Below the pieces are notes generated by a model, which saw only the letters and a program-made list of their open reading frames with translations, was not told the origin of the DNA and did not search any database. From positions 242,448 through 306,447 of the forward strand of contig MNCI01029592.1 of NCBI GenBank assembly GCA_015680685.1: 64,000 nt of DNA, given 5' to 3'. Shown piece after piece: positions 11,320 through 23,342 of this stretch. This DNA is from Gnetum montanum. Lineage: Eukaryota > Streptophyta > Gnetopsida > Gnetales > Gnetaceae. Made by a program: the position numbers and the translations under genes. Position 1 is the stretch's first letter, and each line of letters starts with the position of its first letter.

Positions 11320-13825
11320 TGAAGGGATCTCCAAAGCCTTATTTGTTGGAGGAGTGTGCATAGACTCAACTGCTTGTGGTTGTGAGAGCTTGTTTGGGCT
11401 TTTGGTTCTAAAGAAAGGTCTTCTCTTTGTGCAGTTTTCAGAACTAGTAGCAGGTTGAAGATTTACAACTCTCGTAGCATTACGTCGCTACGGTTGAGTG
11501 GGGAGTTCCCCTTGCATTTTTGGAGCAAGTGGTAGCGGAACTATCGGCGTATGAGTGGCGGATGGGTTTGGAGGATGGTATGCATGTGGTGTATCTTTTA
11601 GAGGAGAAGGAGTCCTAAAATACTCCTGAAGTTGGTAGTGACTTTGTGGCATTGCGTGACCCATAGAGTCACTTGGAGAAATCGGCTGCTGCATGTAGTA
11701 GCCATATGGGTCTAGTTGCCGGTAAGGGTATTGTTGTCTAGGCAATGGCATACCCCAAGACTATGGGTGTTGCCACTGCTGATGTTGCCTAATAGGTTGT
11801 AGTGGAGTTCCACTTGGATAATATGTTAATGGTTGGTGGAACTACCTCGAGTTACCTTGGGGATAAGGTAACCTTTTGGGTGCTTTCCTTCTATTAAGTT
11901 GTGGGTTGAGCGCATACACCCCAGACTCTTGTAGATGTGAGATTATTGGGAAACATCCCTTAGGATGGCCATATTGGAAGATCTTACATCCACCATCATT
12001 TTCCATGTTTGAATCCACAACCTCATCAGTGATAGTCATTTTTCCCTTACCCTTGTCACATGCATGGCCTGAATCTCTCTGCTTTTTCTTATCATGGTCA
12101 CTACTTCATTCTTCCTTAGACTCCTTTATGATTTTTAGGACAGTTTCAATTTTACTAAGGAGCTCCATATTTCATCTACCTTAGCCGATACTTTTGTTAT
12201 TAATTTTTGAAGTGGTAAGGTTTTTCTATTCACCAACTCTTCGAGTGATGACTCATCCTCTTCCTCACAGAATCTTACTCCCCTCTTTCGGAGGGAAGGA
12301 TCACGGTTATATTCTTCCATGCTTTCTCTTTTCCATAGCTCCTCTTCTTCTTTAGCTACTTGCTCCAAAAATTTGTGAACTTCATGGAATCTAAGTTTAG
12401 ATAATATCCCTTAGGCATATGTCCCAAGGGTTCTCCTAGTTTCGTGTCTTAGCCCATCTACGAGGTGGCATAGTTGATCCCATTGTGCGTAACCATGGCC
12501 CAGGCAACAATGTAGAAATGCATAATATCGGCCCATGGTAGCATCCAAGGGTTTGTGAGTACCCTACTTTCATCCTTGGATCTACTTTCGCAAGTTGGAC
12601 ACTTTGGAGTACGTTTGGTATTTATCATTAAACAATTCTAGCATTGTACTCCACCTCCTAATGGTTTCCAACTCTTTGGACTGGTACCAACTCTCTGCTT
12701 CTTTTATGAGTGTCCTAGGAAATAACTTTAACTTCTACCACTCATTTTCGATATTTTGCAAAGCATAGGCATTGTGGAATTCCTATAAGTGATTCTACAG
12801 ATTAGCATTGTATCCCCCCTCGAATCATGGGATATTATTCATGTCTAATCACCTGATTTGACTATCTTTCTAGTGCCTTGTAGATGTTCTCATAGCCTCC
12901 ATAATATCTAACATACTTCAGGTTGCTAGTAGGGTTCATTATGATCATCTCTCTCATGACATCTATGATGCCTATGTGGTTCCCTACTTTCCCTTCTTTC
13001 ATGCCTTGATTCTCTTGAATGCCCTCATCCTCACTCTCGACTCTCTCATCGAGGTCTCTCATCTCGCTTACCCTTATCCTCACTGTTGTACTCTTTGTGA
13101 TTGTGTCCTGATGTGGAAGGAGAGGGTGAATGGTGTGATGAAGGGGAAGAAGAATGGGAACCATCATCATGATGATGTTTCTTACCTTCTCTTTGGTGAC
13201 TACAACCCCAATTGTGATGATGATCAGAATGCTTACCCTTATCTTCTGTTTGTGTTCCCTTAGTGAACACTTAGTGTTTGTGGGAATTAGAACCAGGGTT
13301 GTGTATTGTGGAGCGTAGGTTCTGATACCCTACCTCCACACTATCATTAGGAGGGGGAACATCATCTTGTGGAGAACCTATTAAGATAGGTTCACCACCC
13401 TTAACTTCTCTTATGATGGACAAAGCATTACGGGGACCCTTGCCCTTCAACGATGTGTGGCGACTCTCTTGCTACAAGTCCAGTTGATGTTGCACTTCTA
13501 TGGGATGGTAGTCCCTTGTGTCATAATCTTCTACAACGTATTTAGCATATAGTTGCGTCATGTCTATCTATGCAAGAGCATGAAGGAGCATGTTAGGGAC
13601 TGCCCGATATGGGGGTAACACTATGTTACCTTGCAAGTCTCACCAATGCAGTTGTTCATCCTTATGGAGGATAAAGGTAAAATTAGGTATATACTCATCG
13701 TGATGAGCATACACTACCCGATACTCTTAAGGAACTGGCAGCTCTGGGTTACGTATGTTAGACTGCCGACTGTCTCTTGTGTGATCCCTAAGTGGTGAAG
13801 TGCTTTTATGAGAAGAAAAAGACAT
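11320..13825 (-). pseudogene. gag: E2 gag, broken
   Basis: The start codon at 13825 begins MSFSSHKS, matching the MSSSHR type start of E1 and E5. The order is the N-terminal block (HHDEYIPNFTFILH), a His/Ser-rich stretch near 13050-13200, the gag core, and a zinc-knuckle-like motif near 11960 reading CKIFQYGHPKGC, in which the second Cys is Phe. A Tyr/Pro/Gln-rich linker lies at 11490-11750. Stops occur at several CAG-derived codons. The end is approximate, since gag and protease are one frame. Confidence 0.8.
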
Positions 13826-13952
13826 TGTTATCTTATTCGGTGTGCTATTGACTGTTGTTTAAATTTTCTTTAGATTAACCCTAAGAATTCATTTAGGCTT
13901 TTCAATGATGTGGATGATTTCCTATGTTCTACTTAGCACACAAACAACTTAG

Positions 13953-13971
13953 TCCTTGATAACACTGCCAA
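13953..13971 (-). other. Primer binding site of E2
   Basis: On the minus strand the bases after the 5' LTR read ttggcagtgttatcaagga, a decayed tRNA-Asp-like site at the same place as in E1 and E5. Confidence 0.7.
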
Positions 13972-14834
13972 TGATGAGTGGCAAGGTACCCCTACATTCA
14001 ACCGTATGAATACGAGTGTTACACACGCGATCCGATCAAACTCTATAGACTAAGTGCCTACACACCTTATGAAACACTTAAGGTCAATCATTCGTTGTCT
14101 TCCTAGACTTACTTGTATTTGTCACAGTTGTATGATTAAGTAAGTCTAAGGTATGTGATTTTTATATCTTTTATGTTTTATCTCCTATGCTAATGAGGTA
14201 AAGCGTGAAGAGACTAATTAACTAACTTTAACTAACTAACTAAGCCTTAATTAACCTAGCATCAGCATTCGTTCCACTTATCGTTCACACCCTGAACCAA
14301 TGCAACCTTTTGGGATTACCAAACGCTAGTCGTTACTGGGATTACCAAGCGTAACGCACGTGCTTGAAGTGGTTGTACTGAATGCACTTAACTATGGGAG
14401 AAATGTTGAGAGAGATTTAATTAACTAATAAAGCAATTAAATGATGAACAATAAATAACAATAATTAAAGTTCTATTTAGTTTAGTTCATGCACTGCAAG
14501 GTTTATCCAAAAGTTCATCTTTATTTCTATGCACAAACTTGTGTTCAAGTACAATATTTGCTTGAATAGAGATCCATTCGCTTTGGAGCTTCTACTACGG
14601 GCACATGGAAATTATTCTATCTCTGGAGAGGTAAAACTGCCAGAGTTTCGCTAAGGGTCTACATCTAGATGGAGAAACAAGGGAGAGCCGCCTCTTATTT
14701 ATAGATTTGATGGTGCACTATGATATCACGTACACGATATCGCAGGGGAAGAAGCGATATCGCGTACGTGATATTGCGTGGGATGTGATATCACGTACGT
14801 GATATCGTGGCCCATGCGATATCGCGTCCCATTA
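13972..14834 (-). repeat. E2 5' LTR
   Basis: This is the promoter-proximal LTR of E2. A GATATC cluster at 14721-14830 includes perfect cores such as gcgatatcgcg and acgtgatatcgtgg. A TATA box on the minus strand (ctataaataa) lies at 14695-14704. The last base pair of the terminal TG reads TA on the complementary strand (14831-14834 atta instead of atca), a single transition. Confidence 0.9.
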
Positions 14835-16285
14835 GATGGGATGACAAGGAGAAAGAGAACTCCTTATCTAATCAATTTTCTAATGAATCTCTACTTGCAA
14901 GGGCCATTAATGCACAAATTCCTAATGAACCAAGATGGTATGATGTCATTCTCACTTATCTACCTAAGCAAGAACTGATGCAAGGGCTAGACACCTAGAA
15001 GAAATAATAGTTTCTTCACTAGGTTAAGCATTTCATGAAAATCAATAAGAATCTTTACAAAGTATGTCTTGATGATCTAGTATGTTGGTGTGTCCTTAAT
15101 ACGAATCAAGTACACGTTCTCTAGGATGCTCATGAAGGCCCTTGTGAAGGTCATTATGTTGGGAGACACACGGCCATAAAAATCCTCATGGTAGGATATT
15201 ACTGGCTAATAATCATCAAGGATGCACACCAATTCATCTACATTTGTGATTGTTATCAAAGGGATGGTGGAATGACAACTCAAATGGAGGGGCCACAACA
15301 ATGGATTTAGCCTCTCGAGCCATTCAATATTTTGGGCATTAACTTTATGGGTCCCATTGCACCTTTGTCAAATGGAAAGATGTATATAATAGTTGTAGTT
15401 GACTATTGCTCTAAGTGGGTAGAAGCAGTAGCTATTGCTAATTATACATCCACTACTGTTGCTTGATTTGTACAAAAAAATGTCATAAATAGGTTTGGTG
15501 TGCCTTGTGCATTAATTTCTAATAATAGAACTTATTTCATAGGTGCCACTTTTTGAAAACTTATGCAGCACTTGAGCATTGAGCACAAACTCATAACACC
15601 TTATCACCCTCAAGCCAATGGTCAAGCTGAAGTCACTAATTAGGATATTACAAAAATTATAATGTGCACTATTAGCAAATACTGAAGGGACTAGAGCACC
15701 AAATTAAATGATGCCCTTTTTTCCTATCACTCCACATGAAAGGTTTCCATAGGTTATTATCCCTATGAGCTTGTGTACAAAAAACTACCAACATTGCCCA
15801 TCCAATTTAAGCTTTGTACACTCTTTACAGCTTGTGACCTTGACATGGATCTAAGTCTAGAACAAAAGGAAAGATTAATGAACCTCAAGTTGCTAGATGA
15901 AAATTGATTAATGCCCTTTTCATCCAACGAAATGCATAAGGAATTTAACAAGAAATGTTATAACCTAAAAATAAGAAAAGTTAAGTTTCAATCAAGAGAC
16001 AAGGTTCTCTACTGGAATCCTACACATGTACCTTAACAAACCAAATTTCAAATGTTGTGGGATGGACCTTACATTATTGAAGATACTTTTCCGTTTGGGG
16101 CCACGATTAAATATAAACCTGATAGCCCAAACAAGAAGCAATTAGTCAACATCCAACAATTGAAACCTTTCCATGAGCCCAAGCCAACCAACTCAATAGA
16201 CACCTCGCCATATGGACAACCATGCTCAATCTTTCGAACCTCCTCCTTCCAACTTAGTTGTGTGGGAGATGGCCATCCATACTAA
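14835..16285 (+). pseudogene. E1 integrase and pol C-terminus, broken
   Basis: The E1 frame resumes with RWDDKEKENS and reaches integrase. The zinc-binding region (DAHEGP...GHYVG...CDCYQ) is followed by the core: GINFMGP where other copies have GIDFM, VVDYCSKW, SNNRTYF where an Asp is expected in place of the first Asn, and YHPQANGQAE with the Glu kept. A C-terminal domain (FQMLWDGPYIIED...LVNIQQLKPFHEP) ends at a stop at 16285. No chromodomain follows. Two catalytic Asp positions are Asn, so it is inactive. Confidence 0.87.
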
Positions 16286-18264
16286 CACTTTATGTGGCTC
16301 CTTATTCTTTTAACTTTTTTGTTTTACATTTTTTTGGTTTTATGACTTTTTGTTTTCATATTCCTTGTTTTACATCTTTTTATTTTTTAGGCTGTTGATC
16401 TTTTCTAAGTTTTTGTTTTACATCATCGTTAGTATGTTTAATATTTCTTGAATACTCTTTTACTTTTTTTTATATTTTTTCTTATGTTTGGTATAATTCT
16501 CTACTCTTTTTGCTAATAAGGTGCCATGTACAATGGTAATGAGCTACTCGATGGTGGTATGTATCATTTGTGATTTGATTGATGATGTTTGGTTTCTAAC
16601 TTTGAATGTCATCACTGATAACTAGGGCATGGTTTCTTTTCATGTAATAGGCCACATCATCCATCCATTCACACACTCTATGGTTTTCCTTATTTTGGAA
16701 ATGTGTAGTCCCTTTTTCATTAATACAACCTTAATAGATTTGTGACTTGTGTAGTTTTGGAAATTAGAAGGGAATCAAAGGTTCAAATAGGGTGTGGCTT
16801 CAAAGGGATGTGATATTCTTCATGCTTTTTTGTTTTCCTATGTGTGGGGGTGTTCTTATGAGCTTCTCACCATTCTATTTTATTCCACAATAGGAAGTTG
16901 AATAAGTCCTTGCATGGTGTGATCCTCTTAAAAAAAAGGATGAGAATTCAAAGCACATCCCTTGGACAAAATAAATGCAAAAATGCATGGGTTTTTGCAT
17001 GGTGTGATTCTCATCCAAAAAAAAATGGGAATTCAAAGCACACCCCTTAGACCAAATAAAAGGGCTACAAGCACTGGTTATGGGACTTGTTTTATCTTCT
17101 CTAACTAAGATCCTTTCTCACTTCCTACTTCTTCTCCAATTTGGAATGGTGGTTGTTTTGTGAGTGCATTCTTGTGTCTCAGGGGATGGACTAGTCTTAG
17201 AATGTCGATACAAAGTCACTGAAAGTGGTTGGTTTTGGTCTAAACTAAGGATGGATACTACCAAGTCATTTAAGCACAAACTCCACAAGGGACTTCATGT
17301 GACCATAATTAGGTACTCCATTCCATTCTCTCTCTCATCCATCTATGCTTTTCATGCCTCACCTCACTACCAATTTCATGTTTTAATTCGATGTTCTGGT
17401 TTGATGTGTTGGGTTTCTTAGTCAGTTACTTTTGGATTTTTGTACTTAACCTTTTGTAACCATTAATCATCCATGGTGCCCACGAACTCCTTGGTTTAAA
17501 GTTATGCAAGGGCATAAAAGGCTTGTGCCTACTTTCAGGAGGACCCACTTGCATATATTTTGGTTTGGTTAAGTTAAGTTCTTTAACCTTAGATATTTTT
17601 ACAATCGAATTATTTTTATTCACCCCATCAATGTCGTCCAATTGTGCACATCTTCACAACTGATTTTAGTGAATTCATTATTTTTATTATTATGAATTTC
17701 TATACCCTCTTTATAGTATTACTTGTGTTAAGCTTTTTCTAAAGTTTATGGACCACTTCTCTTACTTAACCCATTTGTCAATCTTCCCACTAAAATTATC
17801 AAGTAACCAATCTACCATAATCACAACTTAGCTAGATAAAATCACTGACGAGACAAGGTATTCAACCACTATGTGTTACACTTTATATACTAATCCTTGA
17901 TTTTTTTGTGATTGCAATGGGAAGCATGGACTAGAAGCAGGCTATCTTCACCAAGGAGGATGCAACAATATCACTCATGGGATATTATTCATGACCTCTA
18001 GATCTCTTCTACCTCTCCCTCATTCTTCTATTGCTAAAAGGGGTTGGATGTCCATTGGATCTAAGGGTGTTCTTTCCCATTGTCATGAACATCCAATTTT
18101 GTACACAATTGTAATGTTGTATGCTTGGGCACTTCTGTATTTGTCTATTTCCTCTGTGTCACTCTGCATGTTAGTCAAACATTCCATACCTCCTAAAATA
18201 TTTTTTAAGGGACTTGTTCCTCTTCTCCTATACTTGAGGATGAGTTTTATTTAGTCATGGGAGT
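16286..18264 (+). other. E1 post-pol non-coding region
   Basis: This 2-kb tail has a T-rich block at 16305-16500 with repeated GTTTTACAT. A tandem duplication of about 75 bp lies at 16908-17060, where E2 (near 9910-9980) and E4 (near 51580-51640) have a single copy. Short open stretches show no known domain. The final bases tcatgggagta before the LTR correspond to the purine-rich site of E2 and E4. Confidence 0.65.
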
Positions 18265-19117
18265 ATAATGAATTGTGTTTTTCATAAGCTCCAATATTGG
18301 AGCAGTTGCGATATCGAGTACACAATATCATGGCCCAAGATGTGATATTGGACATGCGATATCGTGAAGTACTCCTGGGCCTATAAATACAGCCCTTGGG
18401 CACACAATTTGGGGGTAGTCTTTTTAGAAGTCAAGTAGTGAAATTCTTGCAGTTTGTTCATTTGAAAGTTAGAATATTTTCCAAGTGCTTGCAGTAGGAG
18501 GTCTAAGTATGCTCAAATCTTTATTCAAGCATTGATGTAGCTGAACACACCATTGTGTTGGCAATAAATACGAGCTATTTGATTCAACCTTCCAGCACTT
18601 GAGACTTTCTTTCTTTATGCATTTACATATCATGATTTTATGAAGCTTACATTAATGTTATTCATTCTGTAATTAATTTTTATTAATTAAGAAAATAATT
18701 AGAATACAAGCATGACCCCTTCGAACATATGTGTGACACTTGGTAGCTTAGAAATGGTTAGTGTTTGACAACCTAGCAGGGTTTACACGAAGTTCAGGAT
18801 GTGTCCACGAAGTGGGAATGGTTACTTGTGTTAGGCTAGATTAGACAATAGTTTACTTAGCACTTAATTACTTTCACTTTCTTGTTTTAGGCAAGCAAAT
18901 TGATAAAACACAAAATAATAAAAATCTTATGCCTTAGTCACGCTTAACCATACATTTTCATTTCACAAGTGAAACTAGGAAGACAACGAATGGACAACAT
19001 GAACTCACTTTTTAGCTCTAGCATACTTGGTAATTAAAGTTTGTAGAATTCAACCGGATCACACATGAATGCCTATGATTTGTATGGTTGGGCATAGGGG
19101 TACCTCACTGCTCATTA
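18265..19117 (+). repeat. E1 3' LTR
   Basis: It starts TAATGAATT (first G mutated) and ends CTCATTA (C mutated). The GATATC cluster is at 18290-18366 and lacks one unit that the 5' LTR has. The TATA text ctataaatac is kept. GTGGG follows at 19118-19122. Confidence 0.9.
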
Positions 19118-19122
19118 GTGGG
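19118..19122. repeat. Target site duplication of E1, right copy (GTGGG)
   Basis: It matches 2020-2024 exactly and closes E1. Confidence 0.9.
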
Positions 19123-21690
19123 ACTATGAGAAAAGTCAATGTGGGATGGTGATGTATGCTCTTTGACATGCTTATGATAACATCTATTTAATTTATATGC
19201 AAATTTTCCACTTCATATTAATGGCTAGAAAAGGGACAAAGGACTCATTTAATAGAAGCCATGTGTCTCTCTTAAGTGTTGTTAATTTCACATGTCTACT
19301 ACCTCATGAGAGCTTGCTCGTACAAGTCAAGTAGCAATGATACCATAAATAAAAAAATATTTTTCAATAATGAATTATTTATTCTTTGCCCATTGTGTAA
19401 ACTCTTGTGCACAGGTCTTTACCCAAGTCCTAGAATCTCCTCCATTCTATAAATAGAGGGGTGTTTACTCTTATTTTTACTTTTGGCCAACAAAGAGGAG
19501 ACTATGCTAGTTGAAGGGGTGAGGAGTTAAGGAGAGAAGAGGAAGAGTGGTTGTTCCTTGCTTGTTCTCAACCATCTCTTGGACTGTGTTGAATGTTCTT
19601 GTGGGCTCTTGGAGGTGGATTTTGCTATTGTTATTGGAGGTTTTTGGGACTTATTTTTGGGGACTATTTGGCTAATTTAAGGGACTTTTTCTCTATTTTT
19701 GGAAATGGATTTTGGTAGCACCTTGGACCTATAATTTGAAGTTGATTTCTTGAGGCCATTAGCTAGACAACAATCCAACTTTGAAGTGTCTTCTCCTTTC
19801 CAAATTGATCAAGTTTAACTTTAAAGGTATGTATTTTAAACCATTATTATAAAATAATTTTTAGTAGGTGTTTGAAAATGTATTAGCTTGGACAAGTGAG
19901 GATTATTTGATGAGGGCATGTGAAATTTCTTATTAGTTGTTAGTCATGCATGCATTCTCTCATGTGTCTTGGATTTGATTTTGGTATGCATGTTTTGGAC
20001 TTATGAGTTAACATTTTCTTGTGTCAAATGCACTTAGTTTCATGTTCTTGTGATCATTTTTATAAAATAAATGCCCCCCATTAATCTATTCAAGGTTGGT
20101 GATATCTTATGTGAGCTACAAGGACTTAGTTCTTGGAGATGCTTAATGGTGTTAGCCCCCATCATTTTATCCAATCCCGATGTTCCTTTTTTGTGGGCTA
20201 CAAGATGATGTAGGGTTGGAAAGACTTGGTGTAGCACAACTAGATGGCCAAAGGGTCCATTGAGTACTCATTTTAAAATTGAAAAATAATATATGCATAT
20301 TGAGAATTTTTTATGTCTTTTGTTAAGTGCACATGTTTTGTTTTGTTGGTCATTTTTGGATCATTTTTGTGGGGTTTTCAAGGGTTTTCATATCCCAATT
20401 TGTTGTTAAATGGTACTTTGTCCAAGCCTACATTTCTCTCAACATGGAAACATGAGAGGCTGGAAAATTTATTAATGAAGATGTCAAATTTTGGAGCCAT
20501 GTTAATCCATCATGGTGTTCAAACTTAGTACATGTAAAGTTTTATTGCTTCTTCTTTCGATTTAGCATAAGAGCACATGAAATTTTACGACTTATTTGGT
20601 TCCAAAAGTTAGATTTCTAATTTTTTTTGTTTTTAAAAAATAAGGGCTATTCATAGTAGAGAGATTGTTACCCCCTTTTTTAGATGTTGTTTACTATGCA
20701 CTATTTTCTGATTTCATACTAAATGGTAATAATGATAATAATAGTAGTCACATATAGAATCTACTCTCTATTTCTTTCTTTCTTTCTTTGTTAGAAAATG
20801 ATATTGAGCCTACCCATTCACTCTTTTAGCCTGAGAATAAAGAGAATAGTGACTAGTATTACTATTATTTTATTTTTAAACGGTTGAAAATTTACTGTCC
20901 AAGATCCATCTCCCAATTACAAATATTGGATGCCTGAAAAATGCCTTAGGCTAAGAGGAAGAAAAAAAACTTGTTAAACCCCAACTCTAATGAATTTTGT
21001 TGATGGTTATAATTTTAGATTTATTTTAGTTCCTTCTTCTTCTCCCAAACTTAGATTTGATTACCAAAAACTTAGATCCTATTTTGAATCCTTTTTTTCC
21101 AAACTTAAGATGCTTGAAATTAAAGGAAAACATTGGCTGAATTTTCCATAATATGTAAACCTAATTATTGTAACTCTCTTCATTATATGATGTGAGCTGG
21201 TTATTATATAGCATGTAAAATACATTTGAAATGCATAGTTACTCCTTTCATTTGTATAATGAGAACATTACAACTTAGAATGCTAGAGGTCTCCTTGGAG
21301 TAACTCTTCCATTACATGAATGTTTTGTAAATTTTATCATAGTTATATTTTTTTATGCAAGTAAATATCATTTGTTTATTTTTTTTCAATATGCTAATCC
21401 CATTCACTTATTAGTAATTATATTATTTTATTTGTGCAAAGAAAAGAAAGAAAATATAGATGTGATCATGTATGTTTATTTGCTTTTCATAAAATTAACC
21501 CACATGAATTATGATTAGAATTTCTTTGGACGATAGGATAACTAATTCACCTAAACTCACAATTAGTAATTAGGTGAATGATGTATTTAGTTGGTATACA
21601 TTATGTGAAGCATGTAGTATTTTCAGGGATCATTAACTAATAATTTTAATAATAATATATACATTCCCATATCTTGAATGAATGGGTTGC
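19123..21690. other. Right flank of E1: TATA-bearing leader-like sequence, then A+T-rich spacer
   Basis: A TATA box ctataaatag lies at 19447-19456, followed by a purine-rich leader-like stretch and, at about 19828, the splice-donor-like text aaggtatgt. This could be the second half of an unrelated LTR cut by E1, or a decayed promoter. No coding domain is seen. An imperfect inverted repeat (arms 20729-20752 and 20849-20872) surrounds a (TTTC)n run. The rest is A+T-rich with nothing recognisable. Confidence 0.4.
19447..19456 (+). promoter_or_regulatory. TATA-like box
   Basis: The text ctataaatag is followed by gaggggtgttt, a layout common at the transcription start of plant LTRs. No transcript evidence is available. 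Confidence 0.4.
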
Positions 21691-21729
21691 ATTGTTTATT
21701 TATTTTGCACATACATTGCCCTAGATGTG

Positions 21730-22480
21730 GAGATAAAGCACCACTATCTAATCCTAAATGTACATATGCTTACTTTGGATTAATATCTTGAGCATTTTCC
21801 ACCTCCATGGATCATAGTTAGTCCTGCATCATCCAATTCACTTATACACAAAATATTTTTAGTAAGTGTTGGAACATGAAATACATTCAGAATCGATTTA
21901 ACTGCTCCATTACTGAACTAAATCTTTACCTTTCTATAACCTACAACTTTGCATAAATTATTATTACCCAATCTTACCATTCCAAGATCAAATGATGTAT
22001 ACTTACTGAATGAATTAACATGTGGAGTGTAGTGATGAAATGCACCCAAGTCCACATACCATGAATATGCATCAGCATTATCAGGAGATGACACAACATA
22101 CAAATCTTCCTCTCAAGAAAAAGGGCCTTTATCACTTTGTGATAAATTTTCTTTACCTTTTTTTTTGGAAGGGCTTTACAATCTTTCTTTACATAACCAA
22201 CTTTACCATAATTCCAACATGTAGGTGTCCTCTTTACAAATTTTTGAGGTTTATACTTAAATTGAGGTGTCTTAACAAACTTTGGCTTTACATGGGTTTT
22301 AATAAATAATGCATCGTTTTTAGTAGTAGAATTTTTCCTTCTTTCTTCCCTAGACAACAACTTACCAAAAATATTATCAAAAATAAAGTTGGTAGATGTA
22401 TTACTTACAATCATCACAAATGTCTCCCATGAATCTAGAAGTGTGTTGAGGAATGTGGTGCACTCATCTTTCTCATTCAT
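21730..22480 (-). pseudogene. C1 gag C-terminal half and protease, broken
   Basis: Reading leftwards from 22480, the text NEKDECTTFL and DNIFGKLLS is the end of the copia gag domain. It is followed by a decayed CCHC knuckle (CWNYGKVGYVKKDC, second Cys and His both replaced by Tyr) and a basic stretch. The protease follows as SWYVDLGAFHH, where DSGA would be expected, then FHVPTLTKNIL and IHGGG of the gag-pre-integrase region. One stop and several substitutions are visible. It is clearly copia-type and inactive. Confidence 0.85.
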
Positions 22481-22483
22481 CTT
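22479..22483. repeat. Probable target duplication of E6, left copy (degenerate)
   Basis: The left flank atctt corresponds to the right flank atttc at 23343-23347. They match at three of five positions, and the gag frame of C1 requires such a duplication to join. Confidence 0.55.
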
Positions 22484-23342
22484 TGATGAGTAGCGAGGCA
22501 CCCCTACACTCAACCATATGAATACGAGTGTTTCACACACAATCTGATCGAATTCCAATGACTAAGTGCTTATGCACCCTTGTGGAACAAGGACGGGTTG
22601 GTTGATCATTGTCTTCCCAAACTTACTTGTATGTCATAATTGTATGGTTAAGTAAGCTTGAGGCATATGATTTTTATAGCTTTTATGTTTTTATATCCTA
22701 CTGCTAATAAGGGAGGAGAGAGAGATAACTATGTGACTAATTTAACTTTACTACTAATTAACTAAGCTTTAATTAATCTTAACACCAGTATCCGTTCTCA
22801 CTTGTTGTACACATCTTGAACTAGTGCGACACTACTAGGATTACCAAATGCTAATCATTACTAGGTTACCAAGTGTTACACACATGCTCAAAGTGATTGT
22901 ACTATGTGTGCTTAGTTAGGAGAGTTGTAGGGAGAAAGATAGAGAGAGAGAGGGAGAGAGAACATTAATTAACTAAGAAAGCATTTAATAATAGTAATGA
23001 ACGTTAACTAATCTATTCTGGATGCTACAAGGTTTATCATAAAGTTTCTCTTTATTTTTGTACAAAAGGTATTCTCAGGTACACAATGCTCGAATAAAAA
23101 TCCATTCACTTTATGACTCCTATTACGGGCATGCAGAAATAATTCTAACTCTAGGAGGAAGAAAAGGAAAGAGTTTGGATAAGGGAGTAACTATCTAATG
23201 CAAAATTAAGTGCGCCTACCTCTTATTTATAGGCAAGGAGGCAGATCTTGATATCAGGTATTCGACATTGCATGGTAGGCTTTGATATTGCAAACCCGAT
23301 ATCATGGATGCGATATCATAGCCCTGATATCGTGGTTCATCA
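22484..23342 (-). repeat. E6: solo LTR of the GATATC gypsy family
   Basis: An 859-bp LTR with both termini (tgatgagtag at the left, ttcatca at the right, read on the plus strand) stands alone inside C1 gag. It has a palindrome cluster at 23252-23335, a TATA box at 23223-23232 (minus) and a purine run (GA)n at 22935-22960. Solo LTRs arise by recombination between the two LTRs of a full element. Confidence 0.88.

Larger units (their letters stand above)
7819..14834 (-). mobile_element. E2: nested gypsy element lacking RT, RNase H and integrase
   Basis: E2 is 7016 bp on the minus strand with LTRs of 835 and 863 bp, a primer binding site, gag and protease, then a conserved non-coding tail. Just after the protease linker the frame passes directly into the last codons of pol, so the whole RT-RNase H-integrase block of about 3 kb is missing. 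It sits inside E1 pol with target duplication GATGG. It must have relied on proteins from related elements if the deletion came before the insertion. Confidence 0.92.
2025..19117 (+). mobile_element. E1: Ty3/gypsy LTR retrotransposon with E2 nested inside
   Basis: E1 is a complete but decayed element of about 10.1 kb once the nested 7.0-kb E2 is removed. It has two LTRs (871 and 853 bp), a primer binding site, a gag-protease-RT-RNase H-integrase order on the plus strand, a 2-kb non-coding tail and a 5-bp target duplication. The order RT before integrase makes it Ty3/gypsy. No chromodomain follows integrase. The RT text DGYSGYNQ and the tRNA-Asp-like primer site suit the Athila/Tat branch; the branch assignment is inference from motifs. 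The coding frame has many stops and cannot make an active polyprotein. Confidence 0.93.

Noticed and set aside
19447-19900. A host gene promoter with first exon
   Set aside because: There is a TATA box and a donor-like site, but no coding frame or downstream exon. Kept only as a tentative leader-like region.
20729-20872. An imperfect inverted repeat around a (TTTC)n run, considered as a MITE
   Set aside because: No clear terminal repeat with a target duplication was found. The arms are low-complexity A+T repeats, so pairing may be chance.
21974-22558. A 194-codon minus-strand stretch seen as one new protein
   Set aside because: Its first about 25 codons lie in the E6 LTR. The rest is copia gag, so it is a chance fusion.
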